36,292 nt of DNA from CAYNRA01 sp964399465 (GTDB lineage: Bacteria > Bacteroidota > Bacteroidia > Cytophagales > Spirosomataceae), in the NCBI GenBank assembly GCA_964399465.1, contig CAYNRA010000023.1:1-36292 (forward strand). The letters run 5' to 3'. A program made the translations under genes and the position numbers. Of the stretch, positions 1-7,424 are shown piece by piece (within the stretch, counting starts at the first letter, position 1; each line of letters begins with the position of its first letter). Below the pieces are notes generated by a model. The model did no database searches, had not been told where the DNA came from, and was given only the letters and a program-made list of their open reading frames with translations.

Positions 1-1
1 G

Positions 2-1159
2 CTTGAGGGTTATTCGCCCGATCGGGATCGCAGTGATGACCTGATTTTGCGAGGACAAAAAAATTACCACGAAAGCACGCTTTTTATCGTAGATGAAGCC
101 TCCATGATTTCTGATGCCCGCGAGTTTGGAAGAAATAGTGTTTTACATGATTTACTAGATTTTGTTTTCGAAAATCCAGGGAATAAACTATTGCTTATTG
201 GCGACACCGCGCAGCTTCCGCCTGTCGGTATGTCTCATAGTCCTGCTTTAGATACCGATCATCTCACGCAATTTTATCACGCAGAAGTTGCAGAACATAC
301 CTTGACGGAGGTGACGAGACAGAAAAAAGAGTCGGGTATTTTGGCCAATGCAACCCTCCTCCGAAATCAATTGGGATTAGAAAAACCGAAAGTTCAGTTT
401 TTTACAAAAGGATATCCTGATGTTTTTCGTATGACTGGTGAACGCATGGAGGACGGAATTCGATATGCGTATGAAAAACACGGGCGTGAAAATACGATTA
501 TCATTACTCGTTCCAATAAAAATGCCGTACAATACAATAAATACATACGGCAACAAATTTACCAAGCAGAGAACGAGCTTGAAGTCGGTGATTTATTGAT
601 GGTAGTTCGGAATAATTATACCATTTTGGATGAATCCTCACAGGCTGGATTTATTGCCAACGGCGAATTTGTGGAAGTAAAACGCATCGGAAGAGAAGAA
701 GAAATGCACGGCTTTCGGTTTGTTGAATTGAGTTTGCAGCTCACAGATTATCCCTCAGAACCTCCTTTTGACTCGTACATTATTTTAGATACCTTGTATT
801 CTTCCACACCCACGCTGAGTCAAGAAGAAAATAAACAATTGTATGAAAGTGTCTTGAAAGATTATTTTTGGGCAAAATCCAAGAAAGAGCGTGCTGAATT
901 AGTGCGAAAAGACAAGTATTTGAATGCGCTTCAAGTGAAATTTGCGTACGCTTTAACTTGCCATAAGTCACAAGGTGGGCAATGGGATGCGGTATTCATT
1001 GACCAAGGGTATTTGCCTGATAATCAAGTGGATGATGATTTTGTTCGTTGGGTGTATACCGGTGTTACACGGGGTGTGAAAGAAGTTTTCTTAGTAAATT
1101 TTCATGCGCATTTCTTTGAGACTGTCCAGACAAAAGCAGACGATACCTTATTTGTTTAA
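2..1159 (+). CDS. RecD/UvrD-like ATP-dependent DNA helicase, C-terminal part (5' truncated)
   Basis: The reading frame is open back to the window edge, so the gene starts upstream and the Walker A motif is not visible. What remains is a superfamily 1 helicase core: motif II (LFIVDEASM, about 27 residues into the visible part), motif III (LLLIGDTAQLPPVG), a TRSNK segment, and a UvrD_C_2-like C-terminal part with YALTCHKSQGGQWDAV (motif V-like) and YTGVTRG (motif VI-like). This family hydrolyses ATP to unwind DNA ends or forks in the cytoplasm, as in RecD-like helicases. A stop at 1157-1159 is followed 18 bases later by a small gene on the same strand, so the two may be cotranscribed. The family is secure. 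Whether it is a true RecD or a stand-alone RecD2/Dda-like helicase cannot be told from this fragment. Confidence 0.88.
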   Translation, partial: LEGYSPDRDRSDDLILRGQKNYHESTLFIVDEASMISDAREFGRNSVLHDLLDFVFENPGNKLLLIGDTAQLPPVGMSHSPALDTDHLTQFYHAEVAEHTLTEVTRQKKESGILANATLLRNQLGLEKPKVQFFTKGYPDVFRMTGERMEDGIRYAYEKHGRENTIIITRSNKNAVQYNKYIRQQIYQAENELEVGDLLMVVRNNYTILDESSQAGFIANGEFVEVKRIGREEEMHGFRFVELSLQLTDYPSEPPFDSYIILDTLYSSTPTLSQEENKQLYESVLKDYFWAKSKKERAELVRKDKYLNALQVKFAYALTCHKSQGGQWDAVFIDQGYLPDNQVDDDFVRWVYTGVTRGVKEVFLVNFHAHFFETVQTKADDTLFV

Positions 1160-1177
1160 TTAACCACGCAGTAAAAG

Positions 1178-1369
1178 ATGTCATTTAAAGAATTTCTCAT
1201 TTCAAAAAAAATCAATCCTGAAAGTTTTAAACAGGCACAAAAAAGTAGGTACGACGAATGGAATAATTTGTATTCTTTGGTACATCCGGCTAGTTTTGAG
1301 GCTCAGAAAAAGTTTTTGCTGAATCAAACACGCCGCCAATTTCCCTTACCGATGGGGGTTGAGTCCTAA
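1178..1369 (+). CDS. small hypothetical protein (63 aa)
   Basis: A 63-residue, basic, soluble protein without signal peptide or membrane segment; I do not recognise a named family. It opens with MSFKEFLISKKI and is rich in Lys, Gln and aromatic residues, and looks mostly helical. It starts 18 bases after the helicase stop on the same strand and uses an ordinary ATG, which makes cotranscription with the helicase likely. Its TAA stop (1367-1369) overlaps the TAG stop (1366-1368) of the convergent membrane-protein gene. Codon use looks like that of its neighbours. Real gene likely, function unknown. Confidence 0.65.
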   Translation: MSFKEFLISKKINPESFKQAQKSRYDEWNNLYSLVHPASFEAQKKFLLNQTRRQFPLPMGVES

Positions 1370-2061
1370 TCTCCCCTCGGTGCGTGGCAAACGGTAATGG
1401 CTTGACTTTTGCCCGATGTATCTATCTTTATTTCAACTTCCAGACCGCGCCAAATCATCCAAACTCCGACAAGCGCGTACGTGAAAGGTAGAATTTTGGG
1501 AATATAAATCTGGATAAATTGTCGAATGCGTTGCCAAAAATAACTTCCACCCACAAGCAAGGGTATCGTACCTAGCCCAAAAAATACCATATAAAGCCCA
1601 CTTTCCCAGGTAAAGGTCAATTGGGTTGCACTTGCTAGCGCGGCATAGACAAGCCCGCAGGGGAGAAGCCCGTTCAGCAATCCGAATCCTATTTGGCTCA
1701 GTAGTGGATGTGCCTGTTGGTGCTGAATTATCCATTTGCGGAGGGGCTGCGTTTGTCTGTTTGTATATTGGTAAATAGACAGATTTTGACCAAATGTAGG
1801 TAGTAATACACTGATTAAAAGGAGAATGCCAATGAAAATGGTTATGTATCTTTGTGAGACAAATAGGCCGATAATTTCGCCAAAAAAACCAATTAACATA
1901 CCTAAAAAAGCATACATTGCCAATCGCCCCAAATGGTAGAGGAGACGTTTGAGAAGCCAATTGGATTGATTTTTTCCAGAGAAAAGTTCAACCAATGGCC
2001 CACACATCACGACACAATGAAGAGAACCGACAAGTCCCATCACAAAAGCTACTCCGTACAT
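1366..2061 (-). CDS. TauE/SafE-like (UreH/DsbD-type) membrane protein in the cbb3 oxidase cluster
   Basis: Integral membrane protein of about 231 residues with around six hydrophobic segments. The N-terminal helix carries GLVGSLHCVVMCGP, a His-Cys-x3-Cys-Gly motif typical of the 'sulfite exporter TauE/SafE' or heavy-metal-transport relatives found beside ccoG/ccoH genes. A second conserved-looking segment is GLLNGLLPCGLVYAAL. The frame is open to 2142, but I chose the ATG at 2061, which puts the first transmembrane helix at the N terminus and lies 11 bases after the ccoH stop; the longer start would run into ccoH. Family knowledge suggests transport of a small anion or metal. A role in copper supply to cbb3 oxidase is an inference from position and the paired cysteines. 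It is the last gene of the operon and ends tail-to-tail with the small gene at 1178. Confidence 0.8.
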   Translation of the reverse strand: MYGVAFVMGLVGSLHCVVMCGPLVELFSGKNQSNWLLKRLLYHLGRLAMYAFLGMLIGFFGEIIGLFVSQRYITIFIGILLLISVLLPTFGQNLSIYQYTNRQTQPLRKWIIQHQQAHPLLSQIGFGLLNGLLPCGLVYAALASATQLTFTWESGLYMVFFGLGTIPLLVGGSYFWQRIRQFIQIYIPKILPFTYALVGVWMIWRGLEVEIKIDTSGKSQAITVCHAPRGD

Positions 2062-2072
2062 GGTGCTGTTAT

Positions 2073-2525
2073 TTACCGTTGGAACTTGATGCGTTCGAGA
2101 TAGGTTTTCCCCTCTTTTTTCCAAGAAATATGCGCTTCCCAAAGTCCTTTTTGCATGGTTTTAGGAGCTGACATCACTAACGCGGTATCTGAAATAGCCA
2201 GGGGTAATTTGAAATCAAAAGCAGGATTTGACGGGCGGTAAAAAGTAATTTCACCCGATGTCCCCACACTTTCTTTTGGGAAAGTCAGCAGCATTTCGTT
2301 TCCTTCTACCACCAATGTAGCTTTGGAAGAAAGTTGGTTTGCCAACGTCATTTGGTCAATTTTATCTTGGTATTTCAGCTCTTCTTCGTAATACGATTCG
2401 GTCACTAAAAAAATATCTTTCTGAGTTACAGAGCGATACACCATATAAAGCATGAATAGGACAAAGGAAGTATAGGCGAGTGCAATGCCTGTGCCAAATG
2501 AAAACGTACTTTTTTTCTTTTCCAT
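2073..2525 (-). CDS. ccoH: cbb3 oxidase assembly protein CcoH/FixH
   Basis: A 150-residue protein with a single N-terminal membrane anchor (about residues 11-30, FVLFMLYMVYRS) followed by a soluble beta-rich domain, the layout of FixH/CcoH. The stretch after the helix (DIFLVTESYYEEELKYQDKID) fits the family signature, in which a Tyr-rich 'YYxxxLxYQ' segment follows the anchor. FixH is needed for assembly or stability of the cbb3-type cytochrome c oxidase. The gene lies 72 bases after ccoG and 11 bases before the TauE/SafE-like gene, all on the minus strand, so it is part of the cco operon. Confidence 0.88.
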   Translation of the reverse strand: MEKKKSTFSFGTGIALAYTSFVLFMLYMVYRSVTQKDIFLVTESYYEEELKYQDKIDQMTLANQLSSKATLVVEGNEMLLTFPKESVGTSGEITFYRPSNPAFDFKLPLAISDTALVMSAPKTMQKGLWEAHISWKKEGKTYLERIKFQR

Positions 2526-2597
2526 GATTGTATTTTTAACTGTACATATATGTAAAAAAATAGGGGAGAAAATAGGAATTTTCCCTCCTATTTGGGT

Positions 2598-4013
2598 TTA
2601 AATAGGGCCCACGAAGTTCGATTTGTGGGTTTCTAGAAGCATCTCATTTTCTTTGATAGAAACCTGAATCGGAGTTTTTCGTGTTTTGATATCTTTTTCT
2701 GGAATCTCGATGAAGAAGACAACTTCTGCCCTGCCTGCACTCGGAATGAGGAATTTGGTTTTTCCATCTATGGTACGTAAAATCCCTTTTGGTTCATCCA
2801 ATATTAGAGTAACCCATTTGTCTTCGTGCGTTTTATTCACCATTTGTACTTGGTACAGATTGGTCAAAGTACCCTTGCCTGTTTCCTGATACAATTGTCC
2901 GGGAACGCGCAAAAGAGTAGTTTCTACAGGCGAACGGCTCCAGAGGAGATAGGCTTCAAGTCCGATGAGTGCAAGTAAAATGAGTGAATATGCTTTTGCT
3001 CTGTTTGTAAACTTGAAAGGTAATTTTTCTTGAACCGTTTTGACGGAGCCGTAGCGAATCAGTCCTTTGGGTTTGTCAATTTTCTCCATGACGGTATCGC
3101 ATGCATCAATACAAGCGGTACAATTGACGCACTCCAGCTGAATACCGTTGCGGATGTCGATTCCAGTAGGACACACTTGGACACAGAGTTTGCAGTCCAC
3201 GCAATCGCCGTGACCTTCAGCTACAGGTGCATTTTTTGTGTATTTTCCTCTTGGTTCACCCCGTACATCGTCGTAAATGACAGTCAATGTATCTGGATTA
3301 ACAAGGACTCCTTGCAAACGACCGTACGGACAAATCGCGATGCAGACTTGTTCACGAAGTCTAGCAAAGACAAAATAAAATAGAGCCGTGAATGCAAGCA
3401 AAGCCGCAAAACCTTTGGGGTTTTCAAGCGGAGAGGTTTGGATTAATTGAATTACTTCCTCAATACCAATGAGGTAAGCCATGGTTACGTGGGCAATGAG
3501 TAGAGAGAAGAGGACAAAAATCAGGTGTTTGATTGATTTGCGAATCACTTTTTCAGCTGTCCACGGGCTTTCATCGAATTTCTTTTGCTGGCGTCCACTT
3601 CCTTCGAGGGCTTGTTCGATGGGTCTGAAAATCATTTCCATAAAAACCGTTTGTGGACAAAGCCATCCACACCAGATACGACCATAAATGACGGTGAACA
3701 AAGCAATGAAAATGACAAAGGTAATCATCCCGAGTCCAAAAAGGATGAAATCTTGAGGAAGGAATAATTGACCGAAGATGACGAATTTTCGTTCGAAGAG
3801 ATTAATCATCAACAAAGGCTGCCCCTGGATTTTAATCCAAGGGCCAGCGAAAAATACAAACAAAAAAACAAGTGTGGCCAGCATTCTTTTGTTATGAAAA
3901 GGACCTTTTGGAGGTAATGGATACAGCCAAATGCGTTTTCCCTCTTTATCAACAGTGGCTATCGAGTCACGGTATGCTTCGGTATCTTCTAAATATTCAT
4001 CAATGTAACTCAT
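2598..4013 (-). CDS. ccoG: cbb3 oxidase accessory protein CcoG (FixG), polyferredoxin-type
   Basis: A 471-residue membrane iron-sulfur protein. It has several transmembrane helices in the first 340 residues, the RIWCGWLCPQTVF motif near residue 110, and a ferredoxin region around residues 230-310: CIAICPYGRLQ, GDCVDCKLCVQVCPTG and ECVNCTACIDACD, enough cysteines for two [4Fe-4S] clusters. The C-terminal part is an Ig-like periplasmic domain (FixG_C). CcoG is described as a cupric reductase assisting copper delivery to cbb3 oxidase. Length and motif order fit the family. It lies 21 bases downstream of ccoP on the same strand. The start MSYIDEYLED is the only sensible one. Confidence 0.95.
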   Translation of the reverse strand: MSYIDEYLEDTEAYRDSIATVDKEGKRIWLYPLPPKGPFHNKRMLATLVFLFVFFAGPWIKIQGQPLLMINLFERKFVIFGQLFLPQDFILFGLGMITFVIFIALFTVIYGRIWCGWLCPQTVFMEMIFRPIEQALEGSGRQQKKFDESPWTAEKVIRKSIKHLIFVLFSLLIAHVTMAYLIGIEEVIQLIQTSPLENPKGFAALLAFTALFYFVFARLREQVCIAICPYGRLQGVLVNPDTLTVIYDDVRGEPRGKYTKNAPVAEGHGDCVDCKLCVQVCPTGIDIRNGIQLECVNCTACIDACDTVMEKIDKPKGLIRYGSVKTVQEKLPFKFTNRAKAYSLILLALIGLEAYLLWSRSPVETTLLRVPGQLYQETGKGTLTNLYQVQMVNKTHEDKWVTLILDEPKGILRTIDGKTKFLIPSAGRAEVVFFIEIPEKDIKTRKTPIQVSIKENEMLLETHKSNFVGPI

Positions 4014-4034
4014 AAAAAATGTGTATTTGGGAAA

Positions 4035-4832
4035 CTACAGGGAGGCAGTTTCGGGTGCGTCAGTCGTTGCTTTGAACTCTTGACCTTGTGGTTCTTTGGC
4101 ATTTGCAGGATTCGTCCCTTGCATAGATAGGATATAACTAGCAACTGCTTGGATGTCGTTGGGCTTCAACGTAGCTTGCCAAGCAATCATTCCTTTTTCT
4201 GGTACACCGTATTTGACAACTTTAAAAACAGATTTAATGTCTCCACCGTGTAACCAATAGACGTCTGTTAAGTTAGGGCCAACACCGCCTTCCAAGGCAG
4301 CACCATGGCAAGCGGTACAGTTGCTATTGAAAATCTCTTTGCCCTTCGCGATGGCTGCGGCATCTGTAAGAAGTTCTACATTTTGCTCATTGATACCATC
4401 CGCTTGTTTTGCCTGAAATGCTTCGATTTCAATTTTGGCTGCCGCCATTTCTTGCTCGTATTCCAAGGATTGAAGCGGACTCCATTGCCATACGTGGTAG
4501 TTGAGTATGTATAAGATACCAAATACAACAGATGTATAGAAAAGACCCAACCACCAAGGTGGAAGGTGGTTATCTAACTCACGGATTCCGTCATAATTGT
4601 GGTCTAATAAGATGGCTTCTTCTTGTTCCGTTGGAACGGCATTGTCAAACCATTTTTTCCAGAAAGGCACAGAGGGGGAAAGCGTCTCATTGTCTTCTAG
4701 TTCAGACTGAATACGTCTAATTTGGACAAAAATAGAGGCAACTACAATCAATACAATGACTGCAAATATCAAGAGCAACCCCAACAATAGAACCATGAAA
4801 AGTTCCTCGCCCGTTGTCAGTTGAAAATTCAT
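4035..4832 (-). CDS. ccoP: cbb3 cytochrome c oxidase subunit CcoP (mono-haem form)
   Basis: Subunit III of cytochrome cbb3 oxidase, a membrane-anchored c-type cytochrome that feeds electrons to the catalytic subunits. About 265 residues with the chosen ATG at 4832; the frame extends to 4889 but that would overlap ccoQ. There are two membrane helices: one near the N terminus, and one at LGLFYTSVVFGILYIL after the HLPPWW motif typical of CcoP. Only one haem c site is present, CTACH at about residues 172-176, with a candidate Met ligand in KGMIAWQ. Classical proteobacterial CcoP has two haem sites, so this is a shortened form. The C-terminal tail is low in complexity (Ala/Thr/Glu/Gln). It sits between ccoQ (31 bases away) and ccoG (21 bases). 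Confidence 0.92.
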   Translation of the reverse strand: MNFQLTTGEELFMVLLLGLLLIFAVIVLIVVASIFVQIRRIQSELEDNETLSPSVPFWKKWFDNAVPTEQEEAILLDHNYDGIRELDNHLPPWWLGLFYTSVVFGILYILNYHVWQWSPLQSLEYEQEMAAAKIEIEAFQAKQADGINEQNVELLTDAAAIAKGKEIFNSNCTACHGAALEGGVGPNLTDVYWLHGGDIKSVFKVVKYGVPEKGMIAWQATLKPNDIQAVASYILSMQGTNPANAKEPQGQEFKATTDAPETASL

Positions 4833-4863
4833 CGTTAATTCATTTAATGTGTTTATACAAGAT

Positions 4864-5040
4864 TTAAGCGTGTCTCGATTCTTCTTCACCTAACGGAAGT
4901 TCCTCCATGTGGTGAATGTATCCTTTGTCGGCTTTCCAGACAAAAACAGCTAGCGCGACAAAAAAGAAGAAGAAAATACTGAGTGAGATGATGGGGTAGA
5001 TGGCTACACCATCTATTCCCCCTAAAAGATTTTTAATCAT
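4864..5040 (-). CDS. ccoQ: cbb3 oxidase small subunit CcoQ-like (58 aa)
   Basis: Translated directly from the minus strand between ccoNO and ccoP: MIKNLLGGIDGVAIYPII begins a 58-residue protein with one transmembrane helix (about residues 14-35, very rich in Phe) and a charged tail ending GEEESRHA. Size, single helix, the VWKADKGY motif just after the helix, and position between the catalytic and CcoP subunits match CcoQ/FixQ, a small subunit that stabilises the oxidase or CcoP binding. The start is 12 bases downstream of the ccoNO stop, and 31 bases separate its stop from ccoP. It is under 60 codons and could be missed by length-filtered gene calling. Confidence 0.85.
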   Translation of the reverse strand: MIKNLLGGIDGVAIYPIISLSIFFFFFVALAVFVWKADKGYIHHMEELPLGEEESRHA

Positions 5041-5052
5041 ATCTATATGTCG

Positions 5053-7212
5053 TTATTGTGCTTTAATGTCTGTTCCGAGTCGTTGTAAATACGCTATCAA
5101 AGCAACAATTTCTTTATCTGCTTGCGTCTTAATCTTGGCATCTTTTAAGCTTTTCACGATAGATTCTGCTTGTGCTTTCATATCTGCAACAGCAGTTTCT
5201 TCGTAGTTATCTGGATACGGAACCCCAACCGTACGAAGCGCAGTAATTTTGCTTTTGATGTCTTCAGGATTGTACGTATCATCCAAAAGCCATGGATATG
5301 GAGGCATGATAGAGCCTGGAGACATAGAAGAAGGTTCTAACATGTGGTTGAAATGCCAACTATCTGGATATTTTGCACCCACGCGGTGTAAATCCGGCCC
5401 TGTTCTCTTTGACCCCCATAAGAACGGATGGTCATAGACAAACTCTCCAGCTTTGGAGTACTCCCCGTAGCGTTCGGTTTCAGAACGGAACGGACGAATC
5501 ATCTGAGAGTGACACGTATTACATCCTTCACGGATATATATATCTCGTCCTTCAATTTCCAAAGGAGTATAAGGTTGAACAGAGGCGATAGTAGGTACGT
5601 TGGACTCAATGAGCCAAGTTGGCATAAATTCGATGACACCCCCAATAAGCACGGCAACGAAGGAAAGTACTGTGAAAAGTACAGGTTTACGCTCCAGAAC
5701 GGAGTGCCAATGTCCTCCCGTGATACGTACGTTGTGGTTTAGTGCAGGTGCTTCGTCGTATTCTTGGGTCGAGAAAGAACCTTTGCCTACTGTTTTAGCT
5801 ACGTTGTAAATCATTACGAATACCCCGATGATATACAAAGAACCACCTACCACCCGAAGGACGTACATTGGTAGAATTTGTGTAACTGTTTCTAAGAAGT
5901 TTGGATAAGCAAGAAATCCATCTTGGGTAAATTCTTTCCACATCAAACTTTGTGTAAATCCTGCCCAATAGAGAGGGAGTGCATAAAAGACGATTCCTAA
6001 CGTACCAATCCAGAAATGGGCATTGGCTAATTTTTGAGAATAGAGTTCTGTTCGCCACATTCTAGGAACGAGCCAGTAAATCATCCCGAAAGTCATAAAA
6101 CCATTCCAACCTAAACCACCAATATGAACGTGTGCAATGGTCCAGTCTGTGAAGTGCGAAATGGCATTTACGTTTTTAAGCGATAACATAGGTCCCTCAA
6201 AGGTAGACATCCCGTAGGCAGTCACGGCAACAACAAAGAACTTGAGTACTGGATTTTCACGTACGCGATCCCATGCACCACGAAGGGTAAGAAGACCATT
6301 TAACATACCGCCCCATGAGGGTGCAATTAACATGATGGAGAATACGGTACCTAAACTTTGTGCCCAATCTGGAAGTGAAGAGTAAAGTAAATGGTGTGGC
6401 CCTGCCCAAATGTAAATGAAAATCAACGACCAAAAGTGAATAATCGAAAGTTTATATGAATAAACAGGTCTATTCGCAGCTTTAGGTAAAAAGTAATACA
6501 TTAATCCCAAAATAGGCGTCGTTAAGAAAAAGGCAACGGCATTGTGTCCGTACCACCATTGAACGAGTGCATCTTGTACCCCTGCAAAAACAGAGTAACT
6601 TTTGAATGCACTTGCTGGAACGGCCAATGAGTTTACTACGTGTAGTAGGGCAATTGTAACAGCTGTAGCAATGTAAAACCATATCGCTACATACATGTGT
6701 CTTTCTCGGCGTTTGATAATCGTTCCGATGAGGTTAATCGTAAATACTATCCAGATAACCGCGATGGCAATATCAATCGGCCATTCTAATTCAGCATATT
6801 CTTTGGAGGTTGTAAAACCCAACGGAAGCGTAATTGCGGCGGCTAGAATGATGAGTTGCCATCCCCAAAAGTGAATCCAGCTGAGTGCCTTGCTGAACAT
6901 GGGCGTTTTTAATAAACGTTGTGTAGAGTAGTAAATACCCATAAACATGCCATTCCCGACAAAGGCAAATATAATGGCGTTGGTGTGTAAAGGACGTACC
7001 CGCCCAAAAGTTGTATAGGGGAGGTTAAAGTTTGCGATTGGCCAAACGAGCTGTATAGCAGCGGTTAGTCCAGCTAACATTCCGATAACACCAAAGGCAA
7101 CGGTGGCAATCATAAATGCCTTTACGATGGTATTATCGTAATAAAAACCCTCCATCACGCCCCCAGAGGTCGTGGCATCGTGGCTTCTTTGTGGTTTAAA
7201 CTTGTGCATCAT
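5053..7212 (-). CDS. ccoNO: cytochrome cbb3 oxidase, fused subunits I and II (CcoN-CcoO)
   Basis: One chain of about 719 residues joins the catalytic haem-copper subunit CcoN (about 1-490) to the mono-haem cytochrome c subunit CcoO (about 500-719). CcoN features: the haem b ligand region RPLHTNAIIF; WWYGHNAVAFF with the first CuB His; YIWAGPHH with the Tyr six residues before the His pair, as in the His-Tyr cross-link of cbb3 enzymes; and HFTDWTIAHVHIGGLGW with the haem ligands. CcoO features: REGCNTCHSQMIRP (haem c CNTCH at residues 564-568), PFLWGSKRTGPDLHRVG and SIMPPYPWL with the axial Met. I chose the first of two adjacent ATGs at 7212 because the extension to 7239 is not conserved in character. 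The enzyme reduces oxygen to water at low oxygen tension. It heads the cco operon. Confidence 0.96.
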   Translation of the reverse strand: MMHKFKPQRSHDATTSGGVMEGFYYDNTIVKAFMIATVAFGVIGMLAGLTAAIQLVWPIANFNLPYTTFGRVRPLHTNAIIFAFVGNGMFMGIYYSTQRLLKTPMFSKALSWIHFWGWQLIILAAAITLPLGFTTSKEYAELEWPIDIAIAVIWIVFTINLIGTIIKRRERHMYVAIWFYIATAVTIALLHVVNSLAVPASAFKSYSVFAGVQDALVQWWYGHNAVAFFLTTPILGLMYYFLPKAANRPVYSYKLSIIHFWSLIFIYIWAGPHHLLYSSLPDWAQSLGTVFSIMLIAPSWGGMLNGLLTLRGAWDRVRENPVLKFFVVAVTAYGMSTFEGPMLSLKNVNAISHFTDWTIAHVHIGGLGWNGFMTFGMIYWLVPRMWRTELYSQKLANAHFWIGTLGIVFYALPLYWAGFTQSLMWKEFTQDGFLAYPNFLETVTQILPMYVLRVVGGSLYIIGVFVMIYNVAKTVGKGSFSTQEYDEAPALNHNVRITGGHWHSVLERKPVLFTVLSFVAVLIGGVIEFMPTWLIESNVPTIASVQPYTPLEIEGRDIYIREGCNTCHSQMIRPFRSETERYGEYSKAGEFVYDHPFLWGSKRTGPDLHRVGAKYPDSWHFNHMLEPSSMSPGSIMPPYPWLLDDTYNPEDIKSKITALRTVGVPYPDNYEETAVADMKAQAESIVKSLKDAKIKTQADKEIVALIAYLQRLGTDIKAQ

Positions 7213-7339
7213 AATTGATTTTAATGAAGAGGAATCCAACTATTTTTTGATGCTGTAAAACTACATGAGCACTCCAGGGATTTTGATGAGTATAATTTGC
7301 TTAATTCATGATGATAGTCATAGTTGATTTTTTTTGGGT

Positions 7340-7369
7340 AATAAAATACTCAAAAAAAGGTATTTTATT
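7340..7369. promoter_or_regulatory. AT-rich inverted repeat upstream of ccoNO
   Basis: Perfect 10-base arms (AATAAAATAC at 7340-7349 and GTATTTTATT at 7360-7369) flank a 10-base loop. It lies 128 bases upstream of the ccoNO start and 55 bases past the clcA stop. On the minus strand it has no long T tract after the stem and the stem is AT-only except one pair, so it could be an operator or a weak terminator for clcA. I cannot assign a regulator. Confidence 0.35.
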
Positions 7370-7377
7370 TGCTTAGG

Positions 7378-7407
7378 ATGACGTTACTCGATTTGAAATT
7401 ACGTCAT
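7378..7407. promoter_or_regulatory. inverted repeat ATGACGT-N16-ACGTCAT between clcA and ccoNO
   Basis: Seven-base perfect arms (7378-7384 and 7401-7407) separated by 16 bases, in the 212-base gap upstream of the oxidase operon. The 23-base centre-to-centre spacing (about two helix turns) is compatible with a dimeric regulator, but no known box is matched. No FNR-type TTGAT-N4-ATCAA site was found in this gap. Confidence 0.3.
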
Positions 7408-7424
7408 AGAATAAGAATGAAATA

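Noticed and set aside
5795..6682. Several open frames of 60-100 codons inside ccoNO on both strands.
   Set aside because: They are shadows of the well-conserved oxidase frame.
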